Counted from the first letter of the stretch, positions 54,346-63,392 are shown. The stretch is DNA of 64,000 bases from Pseudomonas putida (GCF_003228315.1 NZ_CP029693.1:2108001-2172000); one strand, 5' to 3'. Notes: generated by a model from the sequence alone, not told the origin. A program made the numbers and translations.

Positions 54346-55413
54346 TCACGACACACGGCGGCACAGCTCGCCCAGGCGCGCTTCGGCGTCCTGGACGATC
54401 TGCTCAATCAATTGGGCGCAGCTGGGCAGGCTGTCGATGGCGGCGGCGATTTGCCCGGCGGGCAACACGCCAGCGGCCGGTTGCCCGTCGACCATGGCTT
54501 TCTGGATCACCATCGGCGCGTTAGCGGCCATGATGCTTTGCGCGGCGCTCAGCTCACCGGCGCCGCGCATCTTCAGGGCGCTGCCGAGCAGTTGCAGCAG
54601 GCTGGTGCCGGTGTGACGGCGATACGCCAGGCCACTGCGCACCGCCAGCAACAGGCGCTTGAGCCCGCCGCTGTGTTCCAGCTGGTCGAGCAATTCGTTG
54701 CGGATCATTCGTTGCGGCATGCCGTCGATGGCGCGGCTGATGATGATCGCCGCCGGGTCTTTCACCGCGAGATAACGCGCCAACGTCGCCCGTGGCACCG
54801 GACTGTCGGCGCACATCAAGAATCGCGTGCCCATGGCAATGCCTTCGGCGCCATAGGCCAGGGCCGAGACCAATCCCTTGCCATCCTTGAAGCCACCGGC
54901 TGCCACCACGGGCACCGACACTGCATTGACCACCTGATCGAGCAGCATCAAGGTCGGCACCGAGCCGGTATGCCCGCCGCCCTCGCCACCCTGCACGGTC
55001 ACCGCATCGGCGCCCATTTCCACGGCCTTCTGCGCGTGTTTCAAGGCACCGACCGTGGGCATGCACACCACGCCGGCATCCTTCAGACGGCTGATCATCT
55101 GCTTGCCGGGCGAGCGGCTGTAGCTGACGGCCCGAACCTTGTGGCGCAACACCAGTTCGACGATCTCGCCGGCGTTGGCCTGGTACATGTGGAAGTTCAC
55201 GCCGAACGGCTGCTCGGTCAGGCGCTTGGTTTCGAGGATCGCGGCTTCCATTTTCTGCGGTTCGATGGTCGCCCCGGCGAGAAAACCGAAGCCCCCGGCG
55301 TTGCCCGTGGCTGCCACCAGTTTCGGGTCGGCGACCCAGCCCATGGCGGTCTGGATGATCGGGTAGCGGCAGCCCAACAATTCGGTCAAACGGGTATTCA
55401 ACGAGATCGCCAT
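54346..55413 (-). CDS. ipdC: Nitronate monooxygenase-like reductase, IpdC-like
   Basis: This is a 355-residue FMN-binding TIM-barrel protein of the 2-nitropropane dioxygenase family (GCRYPIIQTAMGWVADPKLV, GGEGGGHTGSVPTLMLLDQV, PVVAAGGFKDGKGLVSALAY, GAEGIAMGTRFLMC). In steroid clusters the IpdC member of this family reduces a C/D-ring CoA thioester. The combination with IpdA, IpdB and EchA20 types supports that role over nitronate oxidation. The ATG at 55413 is preceded by TGAGG and lies 2 nt after the stop of the upstream crotonase. Confidence 0.8.
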   Translation of the reverse strand: MAISLNTRLTELLGCRYPIIQTAMGWVADPKLVAATGNAGGFGFLAGATIEPQKMEAAILETKRLTEQPFGVNFHMYQANAGEIVELVLRHKVRAVSYSRSPGKQMISRLKDAGVVCMPTVGALKHAQKAVEMGADAVTVQGGEGGGHTGSVPTLMLLDQVVNAVSVPVVAAGGFKDGKGLVSALAYGAEGIAMGTRFLMCADSPVPRATLARYLAVKDPAAIIISRAIDGMPQRMIRNELLDQLEHSGGLKRLLLAVRSGLAYRRHTGTSLLQLLGSALKMRGAGELSAAQSIMAANAPMVIQKAMVDGQPAAGVLPAGQIAAAIDSLPSCAQLIEQIVQDAEARLGELCRRVS

Positions 55414-55415
55414 GT

Positions 55416-56288
55416 TCACGCCTCACCCGTCTTGCGCTGGGAGCTGGCCATGGCCCTGGCGTCGTAGCCGCCGAGGCGATCGCCGGACACCAGTTCGTTG
55501 TGGGCATGGGCGAAATGGTGCAGGCCAAAGACCATGTCCATGGTCGCGCGCTTGCCCATCAGGTCCTCGGCGTTGTTCACCGCCTGCTTGCTCAGTTGCA
55601 GGCCCAGGCGTGGCATCTGCGCGATGCGCCCGGCGATGTCGAGGGTCTGTTGTTCCAGCTCATCGCGCGGAACCACCCGATTGAGCATGCCCATTTGATA
55701 GGCCCGTGGCGCCGGCATGCGCTCACCGAGGAACAGAAACTCCTTGGCAATGCGCGGATTGAGTTCATGCACATGGGCGAAATACTCGACACCCGGAATG
55801 CCCATGCGCACCACCGGGTCGGCGAAGTACGCGTCCTCGCTGGCGACGATCAGGTCGCACACCCAGGCCAGCATCAACCCACCGGCAATGCACGCGCCCT
55901 GGACCATGGCGATGGTCGGCTTGGGCATCTCGCGCCAGCGCCGGCACATGCCCAGGTAAACCTCCTGCTCGCGGGCATAGAGAAACTCGCCGCCCGGCTT
56001 GTTCACATGGTCGTACCACAGGCTGGCGCGGTCGAAGCTCTGGTCGACGTCGCGCCCCGGCGTTCCGATGTCATGCCCGGCGGAGAAATGCTTGCCGGCG
56101 CCGCGCAGCACAATGACCTTCACTTCATCGTCATCGCAGGCCCGGCGAAAGGCCGCGTCCAGCGCGTAGGTCATCTGCGAGTTCTGCGCGTTGTGGTATT
56201 CGGGGCGATTCATGGTGACCAGCGCCACCGCGCCGCGCACCTCGTAGAGCACCACCTCGGCCTGGTTCTTATCGTTATCTTCAGCCAT
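55416..56288 (-). CDS. Crotonase-family protein
   Basis: This is a 290-residue crotonase-fold protein (VALVTMNRPEYHNAQNSQMT, GAGKHFSAGHDIG, and MVQGACIAGGLMLAWVCDLI). It has an acidic N-terminus and a C-terminal extension. It sits between ipdB and ipdC types and is translated with them (23 and 2 nt gaps). Mycobacterial steroid clusters have similar hydratases, but the exact step is not known. GGAGACA precedes the ATG at 56288. Confidence 0.8.
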   Translation of the reverse strand: MAEDNDKNQAEVVLYEVRGAVALVTMNRPEYHNAQNSQMTYALDAAFRRACDDDEVKVIVLRGAGKHFSAGHDIGTPGRDVDQSFDRASLWYDHVNKPGGEFLYAREQEVYLGMCRRWREMPKPTIAMVQGACIAGGLMLAWVCDLIVASEDAYFADPVVRMGIPGVEYFAHVHELNPRIAKEFLFLGERMPAPRAYQMGMLNRVVPRDELEQQTLDIAGRIAQMPRLGLQLSKQAVNNAEDLMGKRATMDMVFGLHHFAHAHNELVSGDRLGGYDARAMASSQRKTGEA

Positions 56289-56311
56289 CACTTGTCTCCG
56301 CAACGCGTTGC

Positions 56312-57100
56312 TCAGCGTTGGCCTGGCGGGTTGTCTTTGAGTTGCAGGGCGCGCAGGTTGTGCGGGTCCAGGCGCTGGATCAGTTGCTGTTGTTCGGCCG
56401 TCGGTGCGGCGGTGGTCGGGCAGTCCTGCTGCACGTGCAGCTCGAAACCGGTATTGTCCTGCACCTGTTCCACGGTCACGCCGGGGTGCAGCGAGCGAAT
56501 GCGCATCTGGTGTTGCGGGCCCTGGAAATCCAGAACGCACAGATCGGTGATGATCAGGCGAATATCGATCTCATCCAGCGACCAGCCCCGCGCCAGTCGC
56601 GCCGGGTTGTAGCCCACCGAGGCGACCATATCGACCTCACCTTCGACGAACACCCGGCGGTTGTGGCTCGGTACGCAAAAGGAGTTGGCGTGGCTGATGG
56701 AGTTACCGGGAAAGCCGCGCACCCCGAGCATCTGCGCCTTGGGCTTGGCGTAGTCGCCGATGCAGGAAATGTTCGCCTGGCCGAAGCGGTCGATCTGGGT
56801 CGGGCCCACCAGCGCATGGCGCTTGCCGCCCCAGACGTTGTCGAAAATCCGCGAGAAACCCATCCAGCTGTCGCGCTTGGGCTCGTAGCCGTTGCGCGCG
56901 CCCAGCGGTACCGGTTCCGCGACCATGTAGGCTTCGGAGTCGGTCATCAGCAGTTGCGGGTTGCTGGTCAGCATCGCCAGCGAGGCCGCCAGGCGCGGGA
57001 TCACGCCGATGCCGGTGGCCAATACTTCGCCGTCTTCGCGCCAGGCTTCGGAGGCGGCGCAAATCATCAACTCGGCGAGGCTATAAGTAGTCGTGTTCAT
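56312..57100 (-). CDS. ipdB: CoA-transferase-like ring hydrolase subunit beta, IpdB-like
   Basis: This is a 262-residue class I CoA-transferase-fold protein. Segments such as WMGFSRIFDNVWGGKRHALV, PTQIDRFGQANISCIGDYAK and GVRGFPGNSISHANSFCVPS follow the mycobacterial IpdB pattern. With IpdA it forms the COCHEA-CoA hydrolase, which opens the last steroid ring by a retro-Claisen-like reaction rather than CoA transfer. It lies 12 nt after ipdA. The pairing of the two subunits in one operon supports the call. Confidence 0.85.
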   Translation of the reverse strand: MNTTTYSLAELMICAASEAWREDGEVLATGIGVIPRLAASLAMLTSNPQLLMTDSEAYMVAEPVPLGARNGYEPKRDSWMGFSRIFDNVWGGKRHALVGPTQIDRFGQANISCIGDYAKPKAQMLGVRGFPGNSISHANSFCVPSHNRRVFVEGEVDMVASVGYNPARLARGWSLDEIDIRLIITDLCVLDFQGPQHQMRIRSLHPGVTVEQVQDNTGFELHVQQDCPTTAAPTAEQQQLIQRLDPHNLRALQLKDNPPGQR

Positions 57101-57112
57101 CGCAAGGCTTCC

Positions 57113-58000
57113 TCAGAAAATCGGCAACGGCAGTTCACGGATCGCAGCCAGGCCGCCGACCTTTTCCAGATACTGCTCGTGGGTGCACTCGACGTAGTCG
57201 CGCACGTAGCCCTGCCAACCGTCCGCTGCCTGGACCGTGGCGTTGTAGGCCTTGAAGTGGGCCACGTCGAAACCGTACAGCGGCGCACAGGACGACGGAT
57301 GCGCCCCGCCCGGCACGTGGGCCACGGCGGTGGTCAGGATGCGTTCCCAGAACACTTGATGGGCTTGCGTCGGGTCGCGATGGAAATAATCGCTGTCCAC
57401 CAGCTCATCGCACGTGACGTAGCTGTGGGTCGCGGCGCGCACGAACAGGTCGTCCATGTAGTGATCGGGACCCGAGATCTGGCACACACCGCGAGCATCG
57501 GCGCGGTCGACATGCACCAGCGCCGCGTCGAGCTTGAGCGCGGGCATGGCCACCCAGTCCTTGCCGTCGGCATAGGGCGAGGCAATCAATTTGATTTGCG
57601 GGTTATGGCGCAGCACATCGGTGCCCAGCCCTACCGCCGTCGGAATGAAGGGCACGTTCATCGCCGCTGCCCTCAATCCGAGCAGGAGCATGCCTTCATC
57701 GATCTCCATCACTTCCAGCGCCGCCTCCTGGCGGGCCTTGCGGAAATACGGCTCCAGCGGAATGAAGTCCAGCGAGACGAAAGCGAAGATCAGCTTCTTG
57801 ATCTTGCCAGCGGCGCAGAGCATGCCGACGTCAGCGCCACCATAGGCGACCACCGTCAAATCCTTGAGGTCCGAACGCAGAATCTCGCGAATCAACGCCA
57901 TCGGTTTACGGCGCGGGCCCCAGCCACCGATGCCGATGGTCATGCCGTTACGCAGTTGGCCGACGATCTCGGCCGTGGTCATTTGCTTGTTCAAGGTCAT
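57113..58000 (-). CDS. ipdA: CoA-transferase-like ring hydrolase subunit alpha, IpdA-like
   Basis: This is a 295-residue class I CoA-transferase-fold protein (GMTIGIGGWGPRRKPMALIR, VVAYGGADVGMLCAAGKIKK). The likely catalytic glutamate lies in VMEIDEGMLLLGL, as in IpdA. It forms a heteromer with the IpdB-like subunit. GAGGAA lies 4 nt before the ATG at 58000. An ATG at 58009 overlaps the stop of the dioxygenase gene (ATGA) and is an alternative start. Confidence 0.85.
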   Translation of the reverse strand: MTLNKQMTTAEIVGQLRNGMTIGIGGWGPRRKPMALIREILRSDLKDLTVVAYGGADVGMLCAAGKIKKLIFAFVSLDFIPLEPYFRKARQEAALEVMEIDEGMLLLGLRAAAMNVPFIPTAVGLGTDVLRHNPQIKLIASPYADGKDWVAMPALKLDAALVHVDRADARGVCQISGPDHYMDDLFVRAATHSYVTCDELVDSDYFHRDPTQAHQVFWERILTTAVAHVPGGAHPSSCAPLYGFDVAHFKAYNATVQAADGWQGYVRDYVECTHEQYLEKVGGLAAIRELPLPIF

Positions 58001-58005
58001 GTTCC

Positions 58006-58896
58006 TCATTGGCGACCGACGCTGAAGTCGTGGCCCCAGTGGCTGACCACGGTGCTTTCGAACGGCGTGTGGCGGTCCCAGTCGACCACCAGGCCGTCGC
58101 AGCCGTACTCCAGGTCAAACCCGGACGGGGTCTTGATATAGAAAGAGATCATCTGGTCGTTGGTGTGCTGGCCGAGGGTCGCCGACAGCTTCACGCCATT
58201 GGCGTGCACGCGGTCCAGGGCGCGACCGACTTCGTCCAGCGCGTTGACCTCAACCATCATGTGCACGCAGCCGTGGGGCATCGGGCACTCGAAAATCGCC
58301 AGGGAGTGGTGGCGGCCGTTGTTGCAGTGCAAAAAGTGAATGCGCTTTTGCGGCTCCGCCGGGTCCGGGGTGAAGCGCACTTTCATCAGGTCCGACAGAC
58401 CGAAGCCCATCACCTGTTCGTAGAAGTCGCGGCAACGGTCGAAGGCTGGCGCCGGCAACACCACATGACCCATGCCCAGCTCGTTGGTGACAAACCCCTT
58501 GACCCCGACCGGCGAGACGAAACGGGCGAAGTCCTGCAACGGGCCCCAGAACAGCTCGTGGCGATTGCCATCCGGATCGCTGAAGTGCACCAGCTCCTGG
58601 ACCTTGCGCAGCTCGGCTTCGGCGGCAGTGCCACGCGTGACTTGCACGTCGGCTTGCTGCAGCTCACTGATCGCCTGCTCCAGCGCCGCCTTGCCGGCCA
58701 CTTCCCAGCCGCAGGCACCGAACGTGTCCTGCGTGCTTTTCTCGACCAGCAGGCGGTAATGACGCTCGTCCATCTTCAGGTACAGGCGCTCATCGTCGCC
58801 AGCCACCATCATGCCCAGCACCTGGCTTGCGTAATGACGCCATTGCGCCAGGTCGCTGGACAACAGGGTGACGTAACCCAGACCACGGATATCCAT
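58006..58896 (-). CDS. hsaC: Extradiol ring-cleavage dioxygenase, HsaC/TesB-like
   Basis: This is a 296-residue type I extradiol dioxygenase of two vicinal-oxygen-chelate modules. The iron ligands are H144 (LGMGHVVLP), a histidine in GRHHSLAIF (196/197) and E263 (SGFDLEYG), so the active site is intact. HsaC/TesB cleaves the catechol 3,4-DHSA formed when ring A of a 9,10-seco-steroid is hydroxylated. A biphenyl-type dioxygenase is the alternative, but the Ipd neighbours favour steroids. It is the first gene of the minus-strand operon. Confidence 0.83.
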   Translation of the reverse strand: MDIRGLGYVTLLSSDLAQWRHYASQVLGMMVAGDDERLYLKMDERHYRLLVEKSTQDTFGACGWEVAGKAALEQAISELQQADVQVTRGTAAEAELRKVQELVHFSDPDGNRHELFWGPLQDFARFVSPVGVKGFVTNELGMGHVVLPAPAFDRCRDFYEQVMGFGLSDLMKVRFTPDPAEPQKRIHFLHCNNGRHHSLAIFECPMPHGCVHMMVEVNALDEVGRALDRVHANGVKLSATLGQHTNDQMISFYIKTPSGFDLEYGCDGLVVDWDRHTPFESTVVSHWGHDFSVGRQ

Positions 58897-59043
58897 GGAT
58901 GCACTCCTCGATTCACTCAAGACCTGCCGCCCTTCGGCGGCTGCCGGGGGAGACTTTATGTAGGCCTATTCAAGCGGGTTCGGCGAGGGGCAACATCGTC
59001 CAATGGGACTAGCGGAAAACAATGGTCTGGCACACAAAAACCA

Positions 59044-59146
59044 CTGTAGGAGCGAGCCTGCTCGCGATGGAAGATCAGACACCACGGGGCATCAGACAGC
59101 CCGCGTCATCGTTGACGACCATCGCGAGCATGCTCGCTCCTACAGG
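59044..59146. repeat. REPIN
   Basis: Inverted REP pair with the conserved spacer that includes GTCATCGTTGACGACC. The right core is GAGCATGCTCGC, the left GAGCCTGCTCGC. Confidence 0.88.
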
Positions 59147-59164
59147 GGGCGTGTTTCGGGCAAA

Positions 59165-59190
59165 AAAACGGGCCAGAAAGGCCCGTTTGA
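59165..59190 (-). terminator. Terminator of the small gene at 59205
   Basis: On the minus strand AACGGGCC and GGCCCGTT form a stem with loop TTTCT, followed by T7. Confidence 0.88.
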
Positions 59191-59204
59191 GAAAGCTATG
59201 AAAT

Positions 59205-59492
59205 CTACCTTCTTTTACATTCTTCAAGCTCGTTCTGGCTTTTCAACGTGGTCATTACACCTAACCTGTATTTGCAATATTGGATGACCAACTGCCGCTC
59301 CCTTTCGCTTAGCTCATCCAATTTTTTGTCATCTGATTCGTACGCGAAGATGTTTTCAAACTTCATCTGAAGAGTGGGGCTTTTCTTGATGAAGAAAACC
59401 TTTTCCGGGTAAGCGTCTTCCATCTTTTCGTAAAAGCCGATGTAGAGGTAAGCGAAGAGTACGACCGGAAAAAAAAGCAGCAGCGATTTCAT
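59205..59492 (-). CDS. Small membrane-anchored hypothetical protein
   Basis: This is a 95-residue protein with an N-terminal hydrophobic segment (MKSLLLFFPVVLFAYLYIGF) followed by a charged, partly helical domain (LDELSERERQLVIQYCKYRL). It could be an inner-membrane-anchored periplasmic protein. It has its own terminator and is AT-richer than its neighbours, suggesting acquisition. Family unknown. Confidence 0.6.
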   Translation of the reverse strand: MKSLLLFFPVVLFAYLYIGFYEKMEDAYPEKVFFIKKSPTLQMKFENIFAYESDDKKLDELSERERQLVIQYCKYRLGVMTTLKSQNELEECKRR

Positions 59493-59610
59493 AGTGAAGA
59501 TGGTCGCAATAGTTGGGTTTTGAATTGAGGACAGCAGAATAAACGGCCACAAGATCCGTCAGTCAAGGCGCAGAAATGCCTGTAGGAATACTTTCACCTT
59601 GCCGCAGAAC

Positions 59611-59713
59611 CTGTAGGAGCGAGCCTGCTCGCGATGGACGACCAGACGCTACGGGGCATCAGGCATCCCGCGTCATCGTTGACGACCATCGCGAGCAGGC
59701 TCGCTCCCACAGG
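59611..59713. repeat. REPIN
   Basis: Inverted REP pair with the spacer GTCATCGTTGACGACC, directly downstream of the DUF6124 stop. Confidence 0.88.
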
Positions 59714-59727
59714 TTTTGTATTTGCAG

Positions 59728-60021
59728 TTATTCGGGTGGGTGTAGCTGATCCAGCGCGCGGTTCACCGAGAGTTCGCCGAGCATGATGATTTGGGCGATG
59801 CCCAGCAGGAAGTTGCGGTTGGGGCCTTCGGTGCGGTCGGCCAGGTCCAGGGTCATGACGTGGGCCGAGGCCAGGGATTCGCAGGCGTCGCCGAGCAGGG
59901 TGTGGGCATCGAGTTCGGGGTTGAGGGTGTACATCGTGGAAGGTTTGCGCGGTCTGGCGCGGATGTCGGCGTATGAGGGGGTGTGTTCGGTTTCGGGGGG
60001 ATTCGGTGAAGGTTTGACCAT
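59728..60021 (-). CDS. DUF6124 family protein
   Basis: This is a 97-residue protein of the DUF6124 group common in fluorescent pseudomonads. The C-terminal part ends LLGIAQIIMLGELSVNRALD, and the N-terminus is proline-rich (KPSPNPPETEHTPSYADIRA). The start at 60021 has CTGGAGACG upstream, better than that of the longer frame at 60054. Function unknown. A long leader with repeats and hairpins lies upstream. Confidence 0.65.
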   Translation of the reverse strand: MVKPSPNPPETEHTPSYADIRARPRKPSTMYTLNPELDAHTLLGDACESLASAHVMTLDLADRTEGPNRNFLLGIAQIIMLGELSVNRALDQLHPPE

Positions 60022-60300
60022 GATTCGTCTCCAGAAATTGGAGCTGTCATCCACTTGCGACTAAACAAGGAGGGTGGCAGCTGTACGCAGGTTAGTCGAC
60101 CGGGGAGACACGAAACCGGCGCGCCCGAGAGCGCCCTGCGCACAGCTACCATCAAGCGCAGGTCTGAGATGACCTGACTTTATGGAGCGCATGTACGCGT
60201 CGTGTAACCACGGGCGACTAAACCCGATCACTGATGAGCAGTGACGCGAATCAAGTTACCGAGGGGGTCCGGGGCGCACAAGCCGGCGGATTCTGGCGTA
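60022..60300 (-). promoter_or_regulatory. Structured leader of the DUF6124 gene
   Basis: About 280 nt without a gene precede the DUF6124 ORF. GCGACTAAAC occurs twice (60057-60066 and 60214-60223), with a near inverted copy GTTAGTCGAC at 60091. Hairpins CAGGTC/GACCTG (60159-60176) and CACTG/CAGTG (60229-60243) lie between. It could be a structured 5' leader, an sRNA or a regulator-binding region. Confidence 0.4.
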
Positions 60301-60372
60301 GCTGTAGGCAGTGCCGCAAGATTTTGTAGCTTTCATCAAGTAACACTGACAACTTTTAAACAACCCAAAAAC

Positions 60373-60465
60373 CTGTGGGAGCCAGCCTGCCCGCGAAGGC
60401 AGTCTGTCAGTCAACATCCACTCTGAATGTGCCGCCCTCTTCGCTGGCAAGCCAGCTCCCACAGG
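60373..60465. repeat. REPIN, variant
   Basis: Inverted pair of a REP variant (GAGCCAGCCTGCCCGCGAAG and its partner CGCTGGCAAGCCAGCTCCC) with a different spacer. Confidence 0.8.
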
Positions 60466-60504
60466 TTTCTGTGGCGGATACAAATCCCGCATACATCACA
60501 AAAC

Positions 60505-60607
60505 CTGTAGGAGCGAGCCTGCTCGCGATGGAAGATCAGACACCGCGGGGTATCAGACCGCCCGTGTCATCGTTGACGACCATCGCGAGCAGGCTCGCTC
60601 CCACAGG
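60505..60607. repeat. REPIN
   Basis: Inverted REP pair with the conserved GTCATCGTTGACGACC spacer. It ends 7 nt from the stop of the luciferase-like gene and could act as its mRNA end. Confidence 0.88.
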
Positions 60608-60613
60608 GATCAC

Positions 60614-61735
60614 TCAGCCCTTACGGAAGTGAGGAATCACTTTCTCGCCAATGTTCTTCAGGGTCTCCAGCTGCGCCCACTGTGGCACGGTGCCCATCTG
60701 GCAGATGAACAGGATCTCATCGGCGCCGGCATCGATCAGGCGTTGCACGTAGCCGATGCAATCCTCGACGGTGCCGTAGGCGTGGTTGGGGTTCATCATG
60801 GCCATGGTCGGGTCGGAGAAGTCGACGCTGACTTCCTCGGAGGCGAAGCGCGACTTGATCACGCTCTGGCCGTTGCCGTCGACGAAGGTGTCGTCCTTCC
60901 ACTTCTGCGGATCCGGACGCTCGCCGCCGCCGTACCAGTAGCCCAGGGACTCCATGAAATAACGCTGGCCACGGATACCGATGCGACGGGCCTCGGCGTT
61001 GTCGTCCAGCACAATGGCCGGGCACAGGGCGGCGATGTGACGGTTAGGACGGAAACCTACTTGATGCTTCACATCACGGTTGTCCCAGGCCTGGTGGTAA
61101 ACCTCGACCTTCTTGGCGATTTCTTCCGGGCCACCAAAGCCCAGCACCAATGCCCCCATGCCGCGACCGCCGGCGTTTTTCAGCGATTCGGTGTTGGTGC
61201 ACGCCAGGTACATCGGCGGGTGCGGATCCTGGTACGGCTTTGGATGGATCGGGCGCTTGGGAATCTGCACGAAGTCGCCCTGATGCTCGATCTCGTCGAA
61301 CACGAACATCTTCGGGATCAGGTACATCATCTCGTCGATCTGCGGCTGCAAGGTCGCCAGGTCATAGCCGAAGGTGCCGGCCTCTTGCTGGGTACCGCCC
61401 TTGCCCACGCCAAAGTGCACGCGGCCCTTGGACAACAGGTCGAGGGTAGCGATGCGCTCGGCCACCTTGACCGGATGGTTCATCGCCGGCGGCAGGCAAA
61501 CCACGCCGTGGCCGATGCCGATGCGCTCGGTCTTGCCGGCAACGAAGGCCAGCATGGTTTCCGGGGCGGACATGTGCGAGTAGTTGCTCAGCGCCGTGTG
61601 TTCCACGCACCAGAAGGTGTCGAAACCGAGCTTGTCAGCCAGCACCGCCTGCTCGACGGTGTCTTCGAAAATCTTGCGGTCGCCTTCGCGGCTGGAGTCC
61701 ACCGTCTGGGCTTCGTAAATCAGGGAGAATTTCAT
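60614..61735 (-). CDS. Luciferase-like (LLM) flavin-dependent oxidoreductase
   Basis: This is a 373-residue flavoprotein of the bacterial luciferase-like monooxygenase family (FWCVEHTALSNYSHMSAPET, GIGHGVVCLPPAMNHPVKVA, RVHFGVGKGGTQQEAGTFG). Relatives are found near mycobacterial steroid genes. It precedes the HsaA-like gene on the same strand (133 nt gap). The substrate is unknown. AAGGATC precedes the ATG. Confidence 0.82.
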   Translation of the reverse strand: MKFSLIYEAQTVDSSREGDRKIFEDTVEQAVLADKLGFDTFWCVEHTALSNYSHMSAPETMLAFVAGKTERIGIGHGVVCLPPAMNHPVKVAERIATLDLLSKGRVHFGVGKGGTQQEAGTFGYDLATLQPQIDEMMYLIPKMFVFDEIEHQGDFVQIPKRPIHPKPYQDPHPPMYLACTNTESLKNAGGRGMGALVLGFGGPEEIAKKVEVYHQAWDNRDVKHQVGFRPNRHIAALCPAIVLDDNAEARRIGIRGQRYFMESLGYWYGGGERPDPQKWKDDTFVDGNGQSVIKSRFASEEVSVDFSDPTMAMMNPNHAYGTVEDCIGYVQRLIDAGADEILFICQMGTVPQWAQLETLKNIGEKVIPHFRKG

Positions 61736-61868
61736 GGTTGATCCTTGTGCTTATTTGGATGCGCAGTCGGCGCCAGAGACCTGTGCCTTGCCGCCAATGC
61801 TCGGGCATTGGCGGTGCGCTTGAATCACGCAAACGGACTAGCCGCCTTGTGCAAAAGCGGCGGGCGCG

Positions 61869-63053
61869 TCAAAGGAAAAAGTCGCTGCTGTCCTGGCCCA
61901 TACTCACCCCGCCGAGGTTCCAGGCGTACTTGGCCGGGCTGTTGGCAACGTGGGCGCGACCGGTGTGGATATCGCGGAACGCACGGTTGATCGGGTGGCT
62001 GCGGAAGATTGTCGACGCGCCGCTGTTGAACATCAGCTCCCCGACGGCCTTGGCGCACTTGTCGGCCACCAGCGCCGAGTCGTAACGCATCTTCACCCGC
62101 TCGGGCATGCTCAACGGCTGATCCTTCTGGGCCCGCTCCAGCATCAGGGCGAAGTTGCGATGCAGCACCGTCTTGCACTCGTCGACACACACCATGGCAC
62201 TGGCCAGCGCCGCTTGCGCGGCCGGGTCCTGGACCATCTTGCGTCCGTCGTTGACCCCGACTCGCGCACGGTTGTGCTCGACGAACTGATCCACCGCACC
62301 CTGCAGGGCGCCGATGGCGGAAGACGACACGGCACGCACGAAGATCTGCCCGAATGGCAGGCGGAACAACGGTGCAGTGTTCACCGCATTACCCGGACTG
62401 TTCTGCATGAAACCGTCGAGCGCGCGATGGGTGCGGTACTCGGGCACGAAGGCGTTCTCCACCACAATGTCGTGGGAACCGGTGGCTTCCAGACCCATGA
62501 CGTTCCAGTTATCGACAATCCGGTAATCGGCACGCGGCACCAGGAAGGTCCGATAATCCGGCGCACCACCGGCCTCTTCCGGCGGCACCAGCGCACCAAG
62601 GAACACCCATTCGCAATGCTTGCTGCCGGAAGAAAAACCCCAGCGCCCGCTCAATTTGAACCCGCCCTCGACCCGCTCGACCTTGCCCACCGGCATGTAG
62701 GACGAGGAGATCAACACGCTGGAGTCATCACCCCAGACATCCTGCGCGGCGCGGTCATCGAACAGTGCCAGTTGCCAGTTATGAATCGCCACCACTCCCA
62801 GCACCCAGGCCGACGACATGCAGCCTTCGGCCAGGGTCATCTGCACATCGAAAAAATCCTTGGGCTCCAGCTCATAACCCTCCCAGCGCGAGGGCTGGAG
62901 AATGCGGAAAAAGCCGGCGTCGTGGAAATCCTTCAAGGTCTCTTCAGGCAACACACCGGCCTGCGCGGCACTCAATGCGCGTTCACGCAGGATCGGCACC
63001 AACTCACGGGCACGTTGGCTCAGACGCTGGCGAATCAGGTCTTGGTTGAGCAT
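61869..63053 (-). CDS. hsaA: Flavin-dependent 3-HSA hydroxylase, HsaA/TesA2-like
   Basis: This is a 394-residue acyl-CoA dehydrogenase-like hydroxylase. The segments LAEGCMSSAWVLGVVAIHNW, GRWGFSSGSKHCEWVFLGAL and NWNVMGLEATGSHDIVVENA are typical of HsaA-type flavin monooxygenases. HsaA hydroxylates 3-HSA to the catechol 3,4-DHSA, which HsaC then cleaves. The reductase partner HsaB is not in the window. AAAGGAGG lies 9 nt before the ATG at 63053. It is transcribed ahead of the LLM gene. Confidence 0.85.
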   Translation of the reverse strand: MLNQDLIRQRLSQRARELVPILRERALSAAQAGVLPEETLKDFHDAGFFRILQPSRWEGYELEPKDFFDVQMTLAEGCMSSAWVLGVVAIHNWQLALFDDRAAQDVWGDDSSVLISSSYMPVGKVERVEGGFKLSGRWGFSSGSKHCEWVFLGALVPPEEAGGAPDYRTFLVPRADYRIVDNWNVMGLEATGSHDIVVENAFVPEYRTHRALDGFMQNSPGNAVNTAPLFRLPFGQIFVRAVSSSAIGALQGAVDQFVEHNRARVGVNDGRKMVQDPAAQAALASAMVCVDECKTVLHRNFALMLERAQKDQPLSMPERVKMRYDSALVADKCAKAVGELMFNSGASTIFRSHPINRAFRDIHTGRAHVANSPAKYAWNLGGVSMGQDSSDFFL

Positions 63054-63215
63054 TGTTATTGTCCTCCTTTGTCCACCCCGTCCGCCGGGGCGCGCGTGCA
63101 GCGGGGCGGATGTAGCGCCCCTACCCTGGCATTCAAACAACGCGCGATCGGGTGGGCATCCCTCAAACGGACCATGCGCACGGTGGCAGCCTGGCGGCCG
63201 GCGCTTTTTTTGATT

Positions 63216-63392
63216 GGGTACATATCCGTTTCTTGGGTGATGGCTGCTTATGGTTCCGCCCTTACGGCGGGTTACTTTGAAGAGCGCAAAGTAACCAAAC
63301 GCTTGATCCCCTGACGTACGGTGCCTCGCCCAGGCTCGGCATTCCCTCGCTTCGGTATTCCGACGGGGCAGATCAAAATCAAGATCAAAAGC
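63216..63392. repeat. Long inverted repeat, left arm, internally deleted (island 2)
   Basis: This matches the outer and inner ends of the 13265-13540 arm (CCTGACGTACGG, CCGACGGGGCAGATC) but lacks the central ~100 bp between the GGTATTC and CGACGGGG landmarks. It is thus a deleted copy. Confidence 0.7.

Larger units (their letters stand above)
58897..59204. other. Promoter region of the steroid operon
   Basis: This 308-nt gap holds the likely promoter of the hsaC-ipdAB operon, then a REPIN and a terminator for the next gene (both listed). I could not define a promoter or a KstR-type operator in it. Confidence 0.4.
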
